From Heliopora coerulea (Eukaryota; Cnidaria; Anthozoa; Scleralcyonacea; Helioporidae), in assembly GCA_030142905.1 (NCBI GenBank), contig JASJOG010000032.1:2017001-2081000 (forward strand): a stretch of 64,000 nucleotides of DNA, in the 5' to 3' direction. The notes beneath the pieces are model-generated. The model was not told the origin of the DNA and did not search any database. It worked only from the letters and a program-made list of their open reading frames with translations. Below, one piece after another: positions 50,890 through 62,743 of the stretch; position 1 is the stretch's first letter, and every line of letters begins with the position of its first letter. The translations under genes and the position numbers were made by a program.

Positions 50890-52740
50890 ACATTCCTTGT
50901 TAAAGTTAATTGGTAAAATCATATCTTTTACTGTTCCAAGACTGATTGAATGCCTTGGGATTCTCTGTTACTCTCATTCCATATCAGTGGACCACAAAAT
51001 CTCACTGAAGTCCACCCTTTTTTCAGTCTGAATGGATGGCAATACATAGGTGTTGTTCTTTGCATACCTAAAACAGCTTCTTTCAAGAAGCAGAACAAAA
51101 TCGTCAGGACAAGTCTTATATGTTACCTTTTGCATGAATTTGAGCAGCTAACGTTTATAGATGTAATGTAGTTTGTCCCATTTTGCTCTAATAAAGCCTT
51201 CATTGTCATCAATGGTTTTTGGCAATTTGTGCATTACCTTTGCGGCTCTCGATTTTCAAAGTCAAAGCCTGCAAGCATGTCCCCTATGTCAGAATTCCGT
51301 AAGTGACTGCAGATACGATAGTTTTGAAGTAGATCTCTTCTTGCACCTCTATTGGCAGGTAAGACATTCTTTTCAATTGGCTTACTTTTCCTTTAAATGA
51401 TTTATCAGCTTGAAGATCTCATTTCAGGTGGTTGTCTCTAAGTATTCAAAAGGATATTGTGCTATTGACATATTTTATGGTTTCTGTATTGATTTTCACT
51501 GGAAGTAGTGGGCTTATAAAGCCCTGCTTAGTAATTAAAATAACTTCGGATTTATCTGTATTAATTGACATTTGATTATTTTCACACCATTGTCCTACAT
51601 CTCTGACCTCTTCGATGTCTTTACTGATGTAGTAAAAGGTAGTGTCATCTGCATGGAGAAACACATTGCCAACACTTACACTCTCCATTAAATCATCGAT
51701 GTAAATTGCAAAGAGAGGAGGCCCAATTAAGGAACCCTGTGGTGACCCATACATGACAGTTGTTGTGCCTGATTTTGTCTCTCCAAACTGTACAAATTGT
51801 TTTCTGTTTGTCAAATAGTTGAATAGTAGCTGATGAGGTTGACCTAAAATTCCACATGCTTGTAATTTATGTGCCATTATGCCATGATTAATAGTATCAA
51901 ATGCCTTTTGAAAGTCTATCAATAGGATACCAATGATAAAGCCATTATCTAACGCTTCTCTCCATCTTTTAGTTAATAGCAATAGGAGCATTCCTGTTGA
52001 TTTTCCATGTCGATAACCCCATTGACTTGGCATTAGCAAAGCATTTGTGTAAAGGTGGATACCTATGCTCCTGCAGATTTATCCTTCTGCTATTTTGCTT
52101 GGTAAACCAAGAAGTGACAGTTGTCAATAATTGCCCCTGTCCAATTTACACCCTTTCTTATATGCTGATTTTAATTTTGCTGTCTCCCATGTCTCTGGGA
52201 ATGTTTGAGTTAGAAAGGATCTATTTATCACTTTTCCAAGACCCTCTACAACAGATTTTCCAGCTTCTCTTATCTCCTTGGGTGAAGCTTTATCAATGCC
52301 CATTGAGTTGTGAGGATTCGATGTCTCAATCTGTTTTAGCATGAAGTCGATATCTAGGTGGATTATCTTGGCAGGTAGGAGGTATCTTTACCTGTATGGG
52401 CGTTTTCATTGTCATCGGATCTATTAGCAAATTTCGCTGCTAATTTTTCTCCAACTTCTGCAAAATAATTCAGAAGCTCTGCTTTTAAGATTCTGTGTCA
52501 CTATGTTACCTTCATCATCTTTTAATGCTTGAATGATTGTAGACTTATATTTGCCTTGTAACTTCTTTACTGTCTGCCAGAAATCCCTTGAGCACTTAGA
52601 CTGTGCAAATTTTTCTCCAATAATTAGCCTCAGCCTCTGTAATCATCCTGATTACCTCATTTTCCTAGCACTTTATATCTTCAATTGCTTTATCTTTCAT
52701 TTGTATCTCTGCTAAGACAGCCCTAATCTGTCTGATTGAT
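50890..52740 (-). mobile_element. LINE (CR1/L2-like), minus strand
   Basis: RT domain and flanking parts of one LINE in opposite orientation to its neighbours. The endonuclease is missing. Start of the copy near 52740, 3' end near 50890. Confidence 0.75.
51446..52345 (-). pseudogene. LINE reverse transcriptase
   Basis: 52124-52342 fingers region (MLKQIETSNPHNSMGIDKAS, FPETWETAKLKSAYKKG), frameshift, then 51446-52039 with SQWGYRHGKSTGMLLLL, LIDFQKAFDTINHGIMAHKL, YGSPQGSLIGPPLFAIYIDD and the catalytic box read as FLHADDTTFYY. Thumb remains partly. Minus-strand gene; C-terminus to 50950 is decayed. Confidence 0.85.
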
Positions 52741-53150
52741 GAGCTGTTATATAAATACACTTCTTACCAGGAACTCAGATATGCATAACAGAGACACCTG
52801 ATACAGCACCTATAATCTAGTATGTCCACATTACTGAAGGTGGAAGAACTTTTCATGTTAATGGTATAAAACTATGGAATAGTATTCCAATAATGATTTA
52901 TAAAAAAAGAGACAATCAGTCCTTTTTATAGCAGATTTAAGACATACCTAATTTTAAGAGGGTATCTAGCATAGCTTTTTATATTATACATATATTATTA
53001 CTCATGGATTTTGAATTTATTGTAAATTAGCTTGTAACTTAGTCTATACTCAAGGGCCACAAGTTTATCAGTTCTAGCTATTAAGTGCTTACCATCGCTA
53101 AATAAAGTTGTTAATTCATTAATTATTTGTTAAAATTAACAGCTTTCTAA
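52741..53150 (+). mobile_element. LINE 3' fragment, plus strand
   Basis: Reads GGRTFHVNGIKLWNSIPI, the conserved C-terminal segment of CR1/L2 LINEs, and ends with AATAAAGTTGTTAATTCATT, a LINE-type 3' end. About 400 bp. Confidence 0.65.
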
Positions 53151-54201
53151 CTCTGTTGCTCCAAGAGGCTAAGCAGCTTTTTGCAGCTTTACTTTTCAAA
53201 ATCCATCAACTGACTCAGTGACAATGTTATAAAGACTTCTGCCAATGTGGTTGCTTTTCTTACCAGAGTGTCGAATTATTTCATCTTTCAGGGGAAATTA
53301 GATTAAGTAGATATTTTAAAAACTTTTTTTTGCCACTGACCTAAATGGAGATAACTTTGTAATCCTAATTGCCTGGTTGAACTTCTTTTTTCCAAATTGG
53401 TTATCAAGCTGAATTAACATTTAGATCATAAATAATTATGGCACAAATCCACTAAAACAAATATGTTGCCTAGAAAATGTGACAGGCCTATGAGGGCAGG
53501 GATTTGAGTCCATTAAATATTACCACCATTAATAAGTCATGGTATTTTTAGTACTTCCTAACAATGTGCTGCATACATCTCAAGAATAATTCGTAGCATT
53601 TACATAGACACTTCAGATTTCTGATACCATATTGCCAACAGATTCATCGCCCATTCCATTATTTGTAGATCAGAAGATTATCTTCACAAAGTCACAATTG
53701 TACTGAATTTTCAAATGTCATGTGCAAAATTTAATAAGCAAATCAATTTTTATAAAGGATATATCCTGTTTTTTATCTCTTAAGAAGTGTAGAAACTAAT
53801 ATTACAAATGGTCAAGTTCTCAATAATAACCTTTATTGAAGTATCAAACTAGTATAGCAGTAATAATATACCATTAAGGTGGGACACTATAACATGAAAC
53901 ATAGTAGAAAAAACAAAATTGTTCATTGCTTGTTGACAGTTTAATTATGAACTGCACAAAACACGATTAGTGTATTTGCTGTCAGTAAGCTTCAACAGAA
54001 GATCCACTCTTTATATATATTGTACTTAAAAGATGTGTATTATTTGGCCCATGTATCTTAGCGAATACTTACCAAAAATATCGAAATTAAATCTAAGTGG
54101 GACATAATTACTGGTATGTAAATTATAGTTAATATTTATATTTTGAAAATGGCTGCGTATATAGCTTGGAGATGTCTTGTTGCTGTCTTTTATCCTGCAA
54201 A
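53151..54201. other. No recognisable gene
   Basis: Mixed-composition sequence without long frames or repeats that I recognise. Possibly the oldest, near-unique sequence in the window. Confidence 0.5.
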
Positions 54202-54205
54202 GTAT

Positions 54206-54612
54206 TGTACCACCTGATGTAGCAAGTATCAGAGTAGTGATGCAATCAAGCGAGAACAAGCATGACTGTGTGTGGAATGGAACTGCAAACAGCCAATGCA
54301 ATGTGCGTGCATGTGCTAAAAGCACATTGTAGCAGTGTTAGAACATGCTTGAACACTTAGGTTACCGATTTTGGTAAATTTGCGGTTACTAGGGCTGCAT
54401 TCTTGGCAGGTAAAGGTAGAATCCCTTCCTTTTACAACCACAAATATAGTTATGTCATTCAACCATTCCTAATGTACATAAACTGTACTAAACTGTAAAT
54501 AAATAGGTTGAATACACGTAGTGTGTCTTTGATGATCTAAGCTAAGAGGAGTACCAGATCCAAAAAACTTAGTGAGGCGGTTCACTGCATCCAATACCGG
54601 CCCAATGCTACA
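54206..54612 (+). repeat. 5' LTR of Ty3 element 3 (long form)
   Basis: 407 bp. Contains a 235-bp segment (about 54302-54537) absent from the other LTR. Confidence 0.88.
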
Positions 54613-54832
54613 TTGGTGGCAGTGGTGAGATGCAAAAAGCCAGTTACCATATGCAGTGAGTTCACGGAAAGGAAGGCGACTACTAACTGTGAGCGCTTGG
54701 TTTCATTCTGGGTTGTGGCTCTGTACCCAGTGTTCCAAAACAGGTTCGATTTGGGTGGCTATCATGTTCTATGCTCTGGGTTCGTAGCTATTGTCCTTTC
54801 TTCTAAGTAGTTGTTAAATATTACAGACAACC

Positions 54833-55640
54833 ATGACTGACAGTGACACTTCCCTTGCTAATGGTACTGTGCCTCACTTTGATCTGCAGGGTGCTAGTCA
54901 TGCTGGAAGCTTTTGCAGCCACTGATAAAGAGGATTGGGTTTCTTGGTTGAAGTATTTCAAGAATTGCACAGATCTAAATAAATGGAAGGAAGAGGAGAA
55001 ATACGATTTCTTGGCAGTTTGACTTAGGGGTTTTGCCTAGGAAACCTACCAGTCTTTATCAGATGAAGTTCAAGCAGGGTTGTTTGAGGGGCTTGCAGAA
55101 GCACTCAGCCAGAAATTTGCACCAGTGGAGTGGCTAGAGCTGTATAAAGCAGAATTTCAGATCAGGTGATGCACGACTGGCAAAAAATTAGACAAGCTTG
55201 TGGCAAGCTTGAGCAAAATGGCAAGAAAACCATTTCCTGGAGTGCTGTCAGATATTCTCAATTGCTTGACAGTAGATCGCCTAGACCTTTGTATTCGTGT
55301 CAGGGAAGGCAATCCAAAGACTCTTGACAAAAGTTTAAGAAGGGCAATTCAACTCGAGGCTATCTACAAGGTGGAAGCTGTTGAGTTCCAGCAGTCAAGA
55401 AACCCAAAGCCGAAGGGACGTGCATTACAGGAATGCTTATTGAGCAGACTGCGGCACTTCAGAATGTCGTCTGTTTGTTAAGCAAACATACACAAGCAAG
55501 ATTCTAAGTTTAGGGGGAAGAAAACTTCCTGGAAGTGCAGGGGTGTGGGGCATTTTAAAGCAAGAAGCCATAAAACTAGGACTAGCTGGTGCTGTGGGTT
55601 GCATGTCAGCCACTGTTTAATCTAAGACCCATAAAACAAC
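54833..55640 (+). pseudogene. Ty3 element 3 gag, decayed
   Basis: ATG 54833 (MTDSDTSLANGTVPHFDLQG), then stops. Frame 55200-55481 is readable (LSKMARKPFPGVLSDILNCL, LDKSLRRAIQLEAIYKVEAV) as the capsid C-terminal region. A zinc knuckle is only a trace near 55540-55610. Confidence 0.65.
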
Positions 55641-55689
55641 TTCCATTAGGAATGCTGAGAGACGGCAGAAGTGTCAAATACCATCAATG

Positions 55690-55960
55690 AAGGTGCGAGT
55701 ATTCATGTATCTGGGCGGGTGGAAGATGTCAGTGTCGACACAGGTTCTGCAGTAACTCTCATACGTGAACAGTTATTGGATAAGGTTGATATGGGTAAAT
55801 GAATGTCTGAAGCAAGGGAAAGAGTAATTTCAGCCAATGATCAGCCATTGGGAATCCTAGGAACGTGTAAGGTTAGAATAAGTCCGGGAGGTATTGATGC
55901 TTATCATTGTCTTAGTGTCGAGTAATATTACTCAGGATTGCTTAATAGGCGTGGATTTTT
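55690..55960 (+). pseudogene. Ty3 element 3 protease
   Basis: VSVDTGSAVTLIREQLL carries the active-site DTG (55737-55745), intact here. Later part reads LIGVDFLAKHNCLVDFK, the protease C-terminal side. Confidence 0.75.
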
Positions 55961-56054
55961 TAGCCAAACACAATTGCCTCGTCGATTTTAAAATTGGGTC
56001 TGTTAAGGCAGGGAAAAACATCTTGATGGGTTGTAGGCAGGAAGGAATGGAGAC

Positions 56055-56966
56055 GTGAGGGTGGTGAGTGATGACATCACTGGTATTATAAAGTCCAGTC
56101 CACAAGATAACCAAGTGCCTGTCAGGTTATTTAACCCTTCTCCATATCCAGTGATATTGCACCAGAATACCATCCTTCATATGTTCACTCAAGTTGACGA
56201 TAAGAACTCTGTAAAACCAAATCCTGAGGTTTTCCAGATCAGGTCAGTTCATGAGAAGCAAAAGTCACCAAAGTCATCTAAAACGAAACTCACACAGTTA
56301 TTCAATTGGGAGGGTGCCAATATAGACCAGTCACATATGTCCCAACTAGAGGAACTTTTTACTGAGTTTGAGGATGTTGTATCCAAGGATTCTTCAGATT
56401 TAGGACAAACAAGTTGGGTTAGACACCACATTCTGATGGGTGATGTGGCACCTATCAAGCAGTCTCCCTGGCAGGTTACATTCCATTGGACGGACGAGAT
56501 GGAGAAAAACTTGAAATCCATGTTGGATGATGGGGTGGTGCAACCTTCTTCAAGTCCCTGGGCCTCGCTAGTAGTACTCATGAAAAAGTACTGACGATTC
56601 ATTGAGAACTTTGCAGCAATTGCTGCACCATTGCACAATGCCCTGACTGTTGGAAATGAGAAAGCGTTCGTGTGGACTAGTGTGTGCAACTGTGCCTTTC
56701 TTGACCTGAAGCAGTGTCTAGTGAATGCACCAGTGCTGAGCTATCCAAGGTTTCGCTTGGAGTTCATCTTAGATACTGATGCAAGTGACCAAGGGATCAA
56801 TGCTGTGTTATTCCAAGTACAGGCTGGTGAAGAGGTGATTGCTAATACTAGAACACTTAGGAAAGCAGAGCGAAATTACTCTGTCACTAAGAGGGAAACG
56901 TTGGCTTTAGTTTTCTATTGTGAACATTTCAGGCACTACCTGTACAAATGCAGGTTTATTGCCTAA
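56055..56966 (+). pseudogene. Ty3 element 3 RT N-terminus joined to RNase H by deletion
   Basis: 56055-56594 gives the RT approach (WVRHHILMGDVAPIKQSPWQ, VVQPSSSPWASLVVLMKKY). Then the text jumps to the connection (RFIENFAAIAAPLHNAL, from about 56598) and RNase H (FILDTDASDQGINAVLF, RKAERNYSVTKRETLALVFY, to 56966). The whole palm, about 200 residues with the catalytic DD, is missing, so the element cannot make cDNA on its own. Confidence 0.85.
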
Positions 56967-57760
56967 ACTGACCACAACGCTTTACGGTGGCTCACCAACT
57001 TTAAGGAGCCAGGTGGACAAGTAGCACATTGGTTGGACAAGCTAGCAGAGTTCGATTTCAGGGAGCAATCACAACCTGGGAAGCAACATGGGAATGCAGA
57101 TGGGTTGTCAAGATGACCACCAGAACCTGTAGAGCTGATATCTCTGCAGTTAGGTGACTCTGTGATCCATCCCATGCTAGCTTGGAGAGAAGTTCACTTG
57201 GAACTTCCACCTAGGGAAGAGTTGCAAGGCTTAAGTAAGATGGTACATAACTTATGTGTGCATTGGGATGTGCTGGAAGTTCAAGATGGTGTGTTGTATC
57301 ATTGTTGAGAGTACAAAAGTGGAACAGTCTCAAAACCACTGCTGGTTGTGCCTTGATTGTTGGTTAATGATGCATTGACTTCTCTTCACAATGGTCCAAC
57401 AGCACGCCATTTGGGGATAACCAAAACTCTGCAGAAGGTATGTGAGTGATTTTATTGGCCTGGTCAAAAGGCAGGATGTGGAGGACTGGTTGAGGAAATG
57501 TGAGAAGTTTGCAACTGGTAAGGGCACGATGAAGGAAACTCAAGCCCATTGGTTAGTTGCCCCCCCCCTTGCTATCCAATGGAGAGAGTTGACATTGACA
57601 TTCTAGGACCACTCCAGAAACTGCAAATCATAACAAGTTTATTATGGTCGTTGGAGATTATTTTTTCCAAATGGATGGAGAGTTATGTGATTCCTAACCG
57701 GGAGGCACATATGGTGGCCCAGAAGTTGGTAGGTGATTGTTCATTACAACCGACTTAAGC
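56967..57760 (+). pseudogene. Ty3 element 3 RNase H end and integrase scraps
   Basis: TDHNALRWLTNFKEPGGQVA continues RNase H; the HHCC region is decayed; 57549-57758 gives ERVDIDILGPLQKLQ with the first catalytic Asp, then SKWMESYVIPNREAHMVAQK before a deletion. Rest of the rve core is gone. Confidence 0.75.
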
Positions 57761-58159
57761 TCTGCAAAACTCAACCACAAAATGGCAATGGAAATCTTGA
57801 CTCAGACAGAGTGCTAAGACATACCAACCCCACTAGTCATCAGAATAGCAGTGACGACAGAAGTTATGTACCAGATGACACTGACCTTCTGTATAGCGAT
57901 GATCCACCTGATTTTCTCCAAGATGAACCTCATCCCAAGTGTGCAAAACCTTAGATGGAGGATCAAGAACATGCTCCACCCGTGCAGCAACGGCATGTTG
58001 TGAGACTGCTGGCATGGTTGCAAGATTATGAAGTAAACTTGAGCTAAGAACTTAACAGCAAGACTTCCATGTTTATTTGTTAGACTTTATTGCATTCTAA
58101 GTACGTTATTCATTTAGTGAGATATTAACCTGCAACGGTATGAGGACATACCTTTCATT
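57761..58159 (+). pseudogene. Ty3 element 3 polyprotein C-terminus
   Basis: 57733-57954: acidic, Asp/Ser-rich (DDRSYVPDDTDLLYSDDPPD), then a short basic end (QQRHVVRLLAWLQDYEVNLS), typical of the tail after the integrase. Confidence 0.5.
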
Positions 58160-58172
58160 AAGGAGGGGGTAG

Positions 58173-58344
58173 TGTAGCACCCGACATAGCAAGTATCAGA
58201 GTAGTGATGCAATGAAGCGAGGACAAGCATGACTATGCGTGTGGAATGGAACTGTAAACAGCCATGATCTAAGCTAAGAGGAGTACCAGATCCAAGAACC
58301 TCAGTGTGGTGGTTCACTGCATCCAATACTGGCCCAACACTACA
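58173..58344 (+). repeat. 3' LTR of Ty3 element 3 (short form)
   Basis: 172 bp, ends TGTAGCACC...CACTACA; lacks the 235-bp middle seen in the 5' LTR. Confidence 0.9.
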
Positions 58345-58559
58345 GTATGTAAACCAGCCCCACTATGTCATTTTTATAACTGGACTGCTTGTCATGATAA
58401 ACAGCTCTAAGTGCTCTTCCTTGGATACATTCAGGCTTTCTAATAGCATTTGCTAGACAAGATGACAATGCATAAAGTACAGAAGAATAGCAGTTTGAAT
58501 AATTTCAGCTTAGTCTCTGTGGATATCATATTCTTGTGTCTCATTAAAATTTCTACGTG

Positions 58560-59330
58560 CTAACTTGTCCTTTTACAAACAGTACTAATTCTTGAGAATT
58601 CAAAATGGCAATCTTGTCCACCTCATATGACCCAAAGTTGCTCCAGGAGATCCTAAACTTCACTGATGATATTTTTCCACTGATATGGGGCATCACATTT
58701 TCTATTGTTAAAAGATGTAGTTTTCCTAGGAAATTTCTCGAGTATGAACTCTTCAGATGGAGGAACCTTCAGTCTCTGTTTTGATCACAGCTATGTTTTC
58801 TTTCACGGTTGTGAATCATTGGACCCCAGTAGTGGCTTCAAGTTATTGTCAACAATTTTGAACTCAAACGACTTTCTCTTTCATGGCACGATTTACCACA
58901 AACACTTTTCTGGTACCGAGTGGCGTTATTTTTGTCTTCCCATTATAAAGACAGAGCGTGGCTTTTTGGAATGTGTTCAAGTCTTTGTAGTGTTCATCAC
59001 CATTAATTTCCTTATATAACCTGCATACATAATATTACATGTAGAACCAGAGTCCACTTGGAATTTCACAAGAAATTGCTTCTTTGGCTGAGTACTCACT
59101 GTCCTGGGAAAACTGCAGAGTAGTGTTCTTCATCATCACCTCCCTTTTCTTATCATTTACACTCTTTTGAATCAGCAAAGTGGTCCTTGAAACGGCATTT
59201 CTGCATGTTTTTCCCCATGCTGGGCACAGATTCTTATTTGCACAGAAGTGATGTGACTTTTGGTGGTGTTTTCTTGTGGTTCTGCAGACCTTCGTTTTGT
59301 TTGGTTAATCAAGGCAGCAGCCATAACAAA
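58560..59330 (-). pseudogene. Ty3-like gag-protease fragment
   Basis: Minus strand, shifting frames: a Cys/His segment (CPAWGKTCRNA with a following HFADSKECK) like a gag knuckle, then a protease-like segment around 59040-59110 (FQVDSGSTCNIMYAG, with DSG), and KVFVVNRAMKEKVV. No RT. A 5' piece of a fourth Ty3 element. Confidence 0.5.
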
Positions 59331-59985
59331 ATATTGAAAGTTGGCATCAAGGCCACAGATACTTTTAAGGGGTCTGGGGTTCTGCTATCTAAAAAAATTT
59401 TAACTTCGTTTCTCAGAAGTGTATTACAGATATTAAGACAAAATAAGTCACATACTTTGTTTTATATTTCCAAGAAAAGTGTAATTCTTAACAATAGACA
59501 ACAAAATGAGGTACAAAAATTGTTTGAGAAAATCTCTTACTCTGGTTTTGATAAAATGTTCATTGATTTAAAGTAGGCGAGATAAAACGTTATTATCACT
59601 ACACTATGAACTTTTTAGCAAAAGGTCTGAAGAATTGAACTCTGCCAAAAAAATTCTTCCTGTAGTCACTACCAGAAATAGTCATTCGCTACATCCACAA
59701 GGTTCAAGCTGTCAGTGTGGTCCTTGTGCTTGTGCAAAAGCATCAAATTGTTAGGACATTGTTGATCGGAGATATGTCTTGATGACTCATTGCAAAACAC
59801 TAAATGATTTTTTGCTTCCAGCATTGGTGGCCAGCATCACGAGCAATCTCATCAGCTTACTGGTCACAGATTGTGGCTCCAGCTGAGAATCAGAACACCT
59901 GAAAGAAGCTATCTCTGATACAGTAACTTTGTCACCATTCTTGAAATTCTAAGGAGTTCCAAACGTGTCAAAAGGGTTGGGGCAT
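59331..59985. other. Unrecognised sequence with one plus frame
   Basis: Plus frame through 59576 (TDTFKGSGVLLSKKILTSFL, QQNEVQKLFEKISYSGFDKM) shows no family features; a later Cys-rich bit (GSSCQCGPCACAKASNC, about 59700-59755) is out of frame with it. May be part of an unidentified repeat. Confidence 0.35.
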
Positions 59986-59989
59986 CAAA

Positions 59990-61694
59990 ATCAGTCATAA
60001 AAAGTTACAAACTTTAGTTCTTTTTCATGTTGCTGTGCAGATGCAGCTTTGAGAAGGTTTGGTAGCCATGTTGGTTGAAACAATCTTCATTGCAGGAGAT
60101 GATGAGGTCATGTGACTGAAAATAAATTCTTTGATAGTGATCCTCAACTGTTGCACAGAATGCAGGTGGTGAGGCATCATCGAAACAGTGGGGAGTCTTC
60201 CAACGGTGAGGTAGGTAGCAAGAGTTCCTCCATCTCGAGCTTACCCACTGATGCATTGATCTTTTTCCAGTAAAGACCAAAGTTGGTTTCATCTTGTAAT
60301 GACTTCAATGTGGTAAGAGTTATCTCTGTCACTTTCTGCTTCCCAAATATCTGCTCGCAGCATTCTAGTGAGATTATCAGTGTGTCTTAGGATGAGCAGC
60401 CCCAAAGAAAAAGTAAAACTTCATCATCTGCACAGACACCCTTCGAATTCTCACCTTCATCTCCGAATCCATAATGCACTCAAGCAACTCCTCCTATAGC
60501 TTTAAAACTACATCAAAATTGTCTAGGATACTCTTCAAAGCCTTGGCATGGACAGTCCACCTGGTAGGACATAGAATGCATATACTGTACCATGTGTATT
60601 ACCTTCCATTTCGTCTTTTAGCAGCCTGAAAATAGCATCACAGGCAAGTGATTTCTTTACAAGATTGACTATCTCATGCATGTTGTCTTAATGCATCCTG
60701 CATTACTTTGGGTCATTTGATGGTATCACCACATGCTAGATTCAGCAAGTGCCCATAGCAATAAATAAAAACAGCTCTTGGTTCACCTGTGCTTAATCTT
60801 GCTGCCACACCAGATTTTTAACCTGACATGGTAGCAGCAACATTGTAACACTGGCCTTGGACGTCTGAAACAAACAGGTTCAACCTCTGAAAAACACCAG
60901 TGGTCACTTTGTAGATCATCTCTGGTCCAGTTGATGCAAGTTCATGCAGGCCAACAAATTATTTGAAAACTTCAAATTTTTCACTCACCCATCTGAGCAA
61001 ACTTGCAACTTGTTCCAAGTTAGAAACATTGGTTCTGTCCTGAAGACTTTTTGCAATCTCTCAAAGAACATACAAACCCATTGCTTTAACCATCTCGTTT
61101 TGCATATTATAGGATGTGTATTTATGTGTCTTCTGTTTCATCCAAGTGATTAGATCAGCACTGCCTTCAGAGCAAAGATGAATCAGCCTAATAAAACGAG
61201 AGTGTGACTCAGTATCACCATGAAACGGCAGGCCTTGTCTGCAAAGAAACCAAGCTTTCGACAGCAGCTTCAGGAACATTTTCCATTGCTCCTCATGCTG
61301 CCTCACTGGCTGGGAAAACAACATCTCTCCAACACGGGTTGTTTTGGGCAGTGTTGTGGTCTTCAGAACAGCATCTTTCCAGTTGGAAAATCCTGTAGAA
61401 ACGAACATCTGTTCAAGGCACCCATCAGAGTCCAAAAGATTATTTGTGTATGCAAGAACACACATGAAGCAAAATGCATCCTTCTCTTCACAATAACGAA
61501 GCCATGACCATCTGCCAAACCGCTGCTGTTGAAGAGTGCTTCACCATAGAAGTCTTTCCAAATTCAAGCCGGTGGCCTTTGTCACCCATCACTGGAATTG
61601 AATGTTTTCTACCACTGTCAGAAGAAGCCATATTATCCAGATTATTGCTGACAAAATCAACGACAGCTTGACAAAAGTTTGCATCAAATTTCAA
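59990..61694 (-). pseudogene. hAT-like transposase relic (ZMYM1-like)
   Basis: Minus strand in many frames: NMASSDSGRKHSIPVMGDKG near the start; 61061-61465 FSNWKDAVLKTTTLPKTTRV, FLCRQGLPFHGDTESHSRFI, the DUF4371-type region; around 60800 YNVAATMSG and GHLLNLACGDTIK near 60720 from the catalytic core; TRWTVHAKALKSILDNFDVV about 60500; and 60014-60292 ATVEDHYQRIYFQSHDLIIS from the C-terminal part. Domain order fits ZMYM1-like hAT transposases. No terminal repeats found. Confidence 0.7.
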
Positions 61695-61815
61695 ATTCCA
61701 ACACTGAGTGTGTGAGCTTCGGAGCTATGTATCATACAACGAACATCTATATCGCCAATAAATGTAGAATTTATTTAAGAAAACTAAAAAATTTCACATC
61801 CTATTTTACCAAAGA

Positions 61816-62178
61816 TTAGAAATGCTTACATCTGCAAAAGCATTTGACCAAAAAGTGCCCCAGACCTGCTGGCCTACTTAATTCATAGGCTTTTCCAGTT
61901 CTCGTGGTGTCATTCTTTGTTAGTTTATTCCCTTTTTTAAGCAATGTCTTCTTGAGATCTGCATCACTGAGTCTGTACACATACTGATCTTTGACTTGCC
62001 TATCTTTATCCTGGTAGTTGTAGTCTTTTACCAGGATTTTATACTGATTATCGCTTCTCTTCCGACTGTATAACATCGACTGCCAACCCCAAATCCCTGC
62101 TGAAGAGGCCACAGAAGGCCGAAATGTACGTCCAGGGTTGTGTCCCAATATATTTACGCACAAGACAATGTTACGCAT
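61816..62178 (-). CDS. Hypothetical frame reaching into the hammerhead repeat
   Basis: 120 codons from ATG 62178. First third is antisense to the hammerhead repeat and so is probably not coding; the rest (YVYRLSDADLKKTLLKKGNK, LTKNDTTRTGKAYELSRPAG) has good protein-like composition. Could be an exon or gene fragment of unknown origin. Function unknown. Confidence 0.3.
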   Translation of the reverse strand: MRNIVLCVNILGHNPGRTFRPSVASSAGIWGWQSMLYSRKRSDNQYKILVKDYNYQDKDRQVKDQYVYRLSDADLKKTLLKKGNKLTKNDTTRTGKAYELSRPAGLGHFLVKCFCRCKHF

Positions 62179-62544
62179 CTTTTACTCTTTTTCTCTCTGT
62201 ATTCATACATACTTTTATATTAAACTCTACACTGCATGGTCATCTGCATAGCCATCTAACTGTCGGTAAAACCCTAAGGCCAGGTGGTCGCTTTTGAATT
62301 CCCGTATCGCACTCGTGCTAATTACTAATACACCTTCACAACACAAATGTATACTCCACGATTTACTCTGAAACTAAAGACTCATACTCATTCACTCAAC
62401 TCTGCATGGCATACCACTAGTGTAGCCATGGCTAAAAGCGCGTTCCACCATTAACAGTTTCAACTCCCAATTGTTAAAACAATCACAACTACACAACTGT
62501 AACACCAGTGTGGTTCCAATTACCTGCTTAAAAGCCAAAAAATC
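62043..62544 (+). repeat. Direct repeat A with hammerhead motif
   Basis: 502 bp, about 95% identical to 62744-63264, in the same orientation with a period of 701 bp. Between the copies lie 199 bp of unrelated non-coding sequence. Layout is like two LTR-type repeats of a retrozyme or the pseudo-LTRs of a Penelope-like element, without coding region. Confidence 0.85.
62095..62137 (+). ncRNA. Hammerhead ribozyme, type I, copy A
   Basis: Stem I 5' strand CCCTG (62095-62099), core CTGAAGA (62100-62106, fits CUGANGA), stem II GGCC/GGCC with loop ACAGAA (62107-62120), GAA (62121-62123), a 2-bp stem III (AT/GT with loop GTAC), cleavage triplet GTC ending at 62132, and stem I 3' strand CAGGG (62133-62137). 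All conserved nucleotides are present, so self-cleavage is plausible. The very short stem III is typical of Penelope/retrozyme hammerheads. Confidence 0.8.
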
Positions 62545-62743
62545 GCTTAAACTTCACATCACAACTCATTCACACTCCCATTCTGTCCAATGCTAACATG
62601 GATGCCCACCTTCTCTCATCATGCGGTAAACTCCCCTTAAGATTACGATGGCACACAGAATTGGTCTTTCCAAGACACACAACAAGACTGGTAAGCACAC
62701 ATCTTATCTCTTTCTATTTATATTTTATTTTATTTGATTTCAC
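62545..62743. other. Unique spacer between the hammerhead repeats
   Basis: 199 bp, non-coding, T-rich toward the right (about 62700-62740). No obvious primer site. Confidence 0.5.

Larger units (their letters stand above)
54206..58344 (+). mobile_element. Ty3/gypsy retrotransposon 3, internally deleted
   Basis: 4139 bp, plus strand, GTAT target duplication (54202-54205, 58345-58348), LTRs of 407 and 172 bp, primer site TGGTGGCAGTGG (54614-54625) and polypurine tract AAGGAGGGGGTAG (58160-58172). The RT core and much of the integrase are deleted. A different lineage from elements 1 and 2. Confidence 0.92.

Noticed and set aside
53151..54201. Host exon candidates
   Set aside because: No frame over 60 codons with protein-like composition and no splice-site-bounded open segment that I could defend.
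61204..61671. Plus-strand frames
   Set aside because: Mirror of the ZMYM1-like hAT transposase relic.
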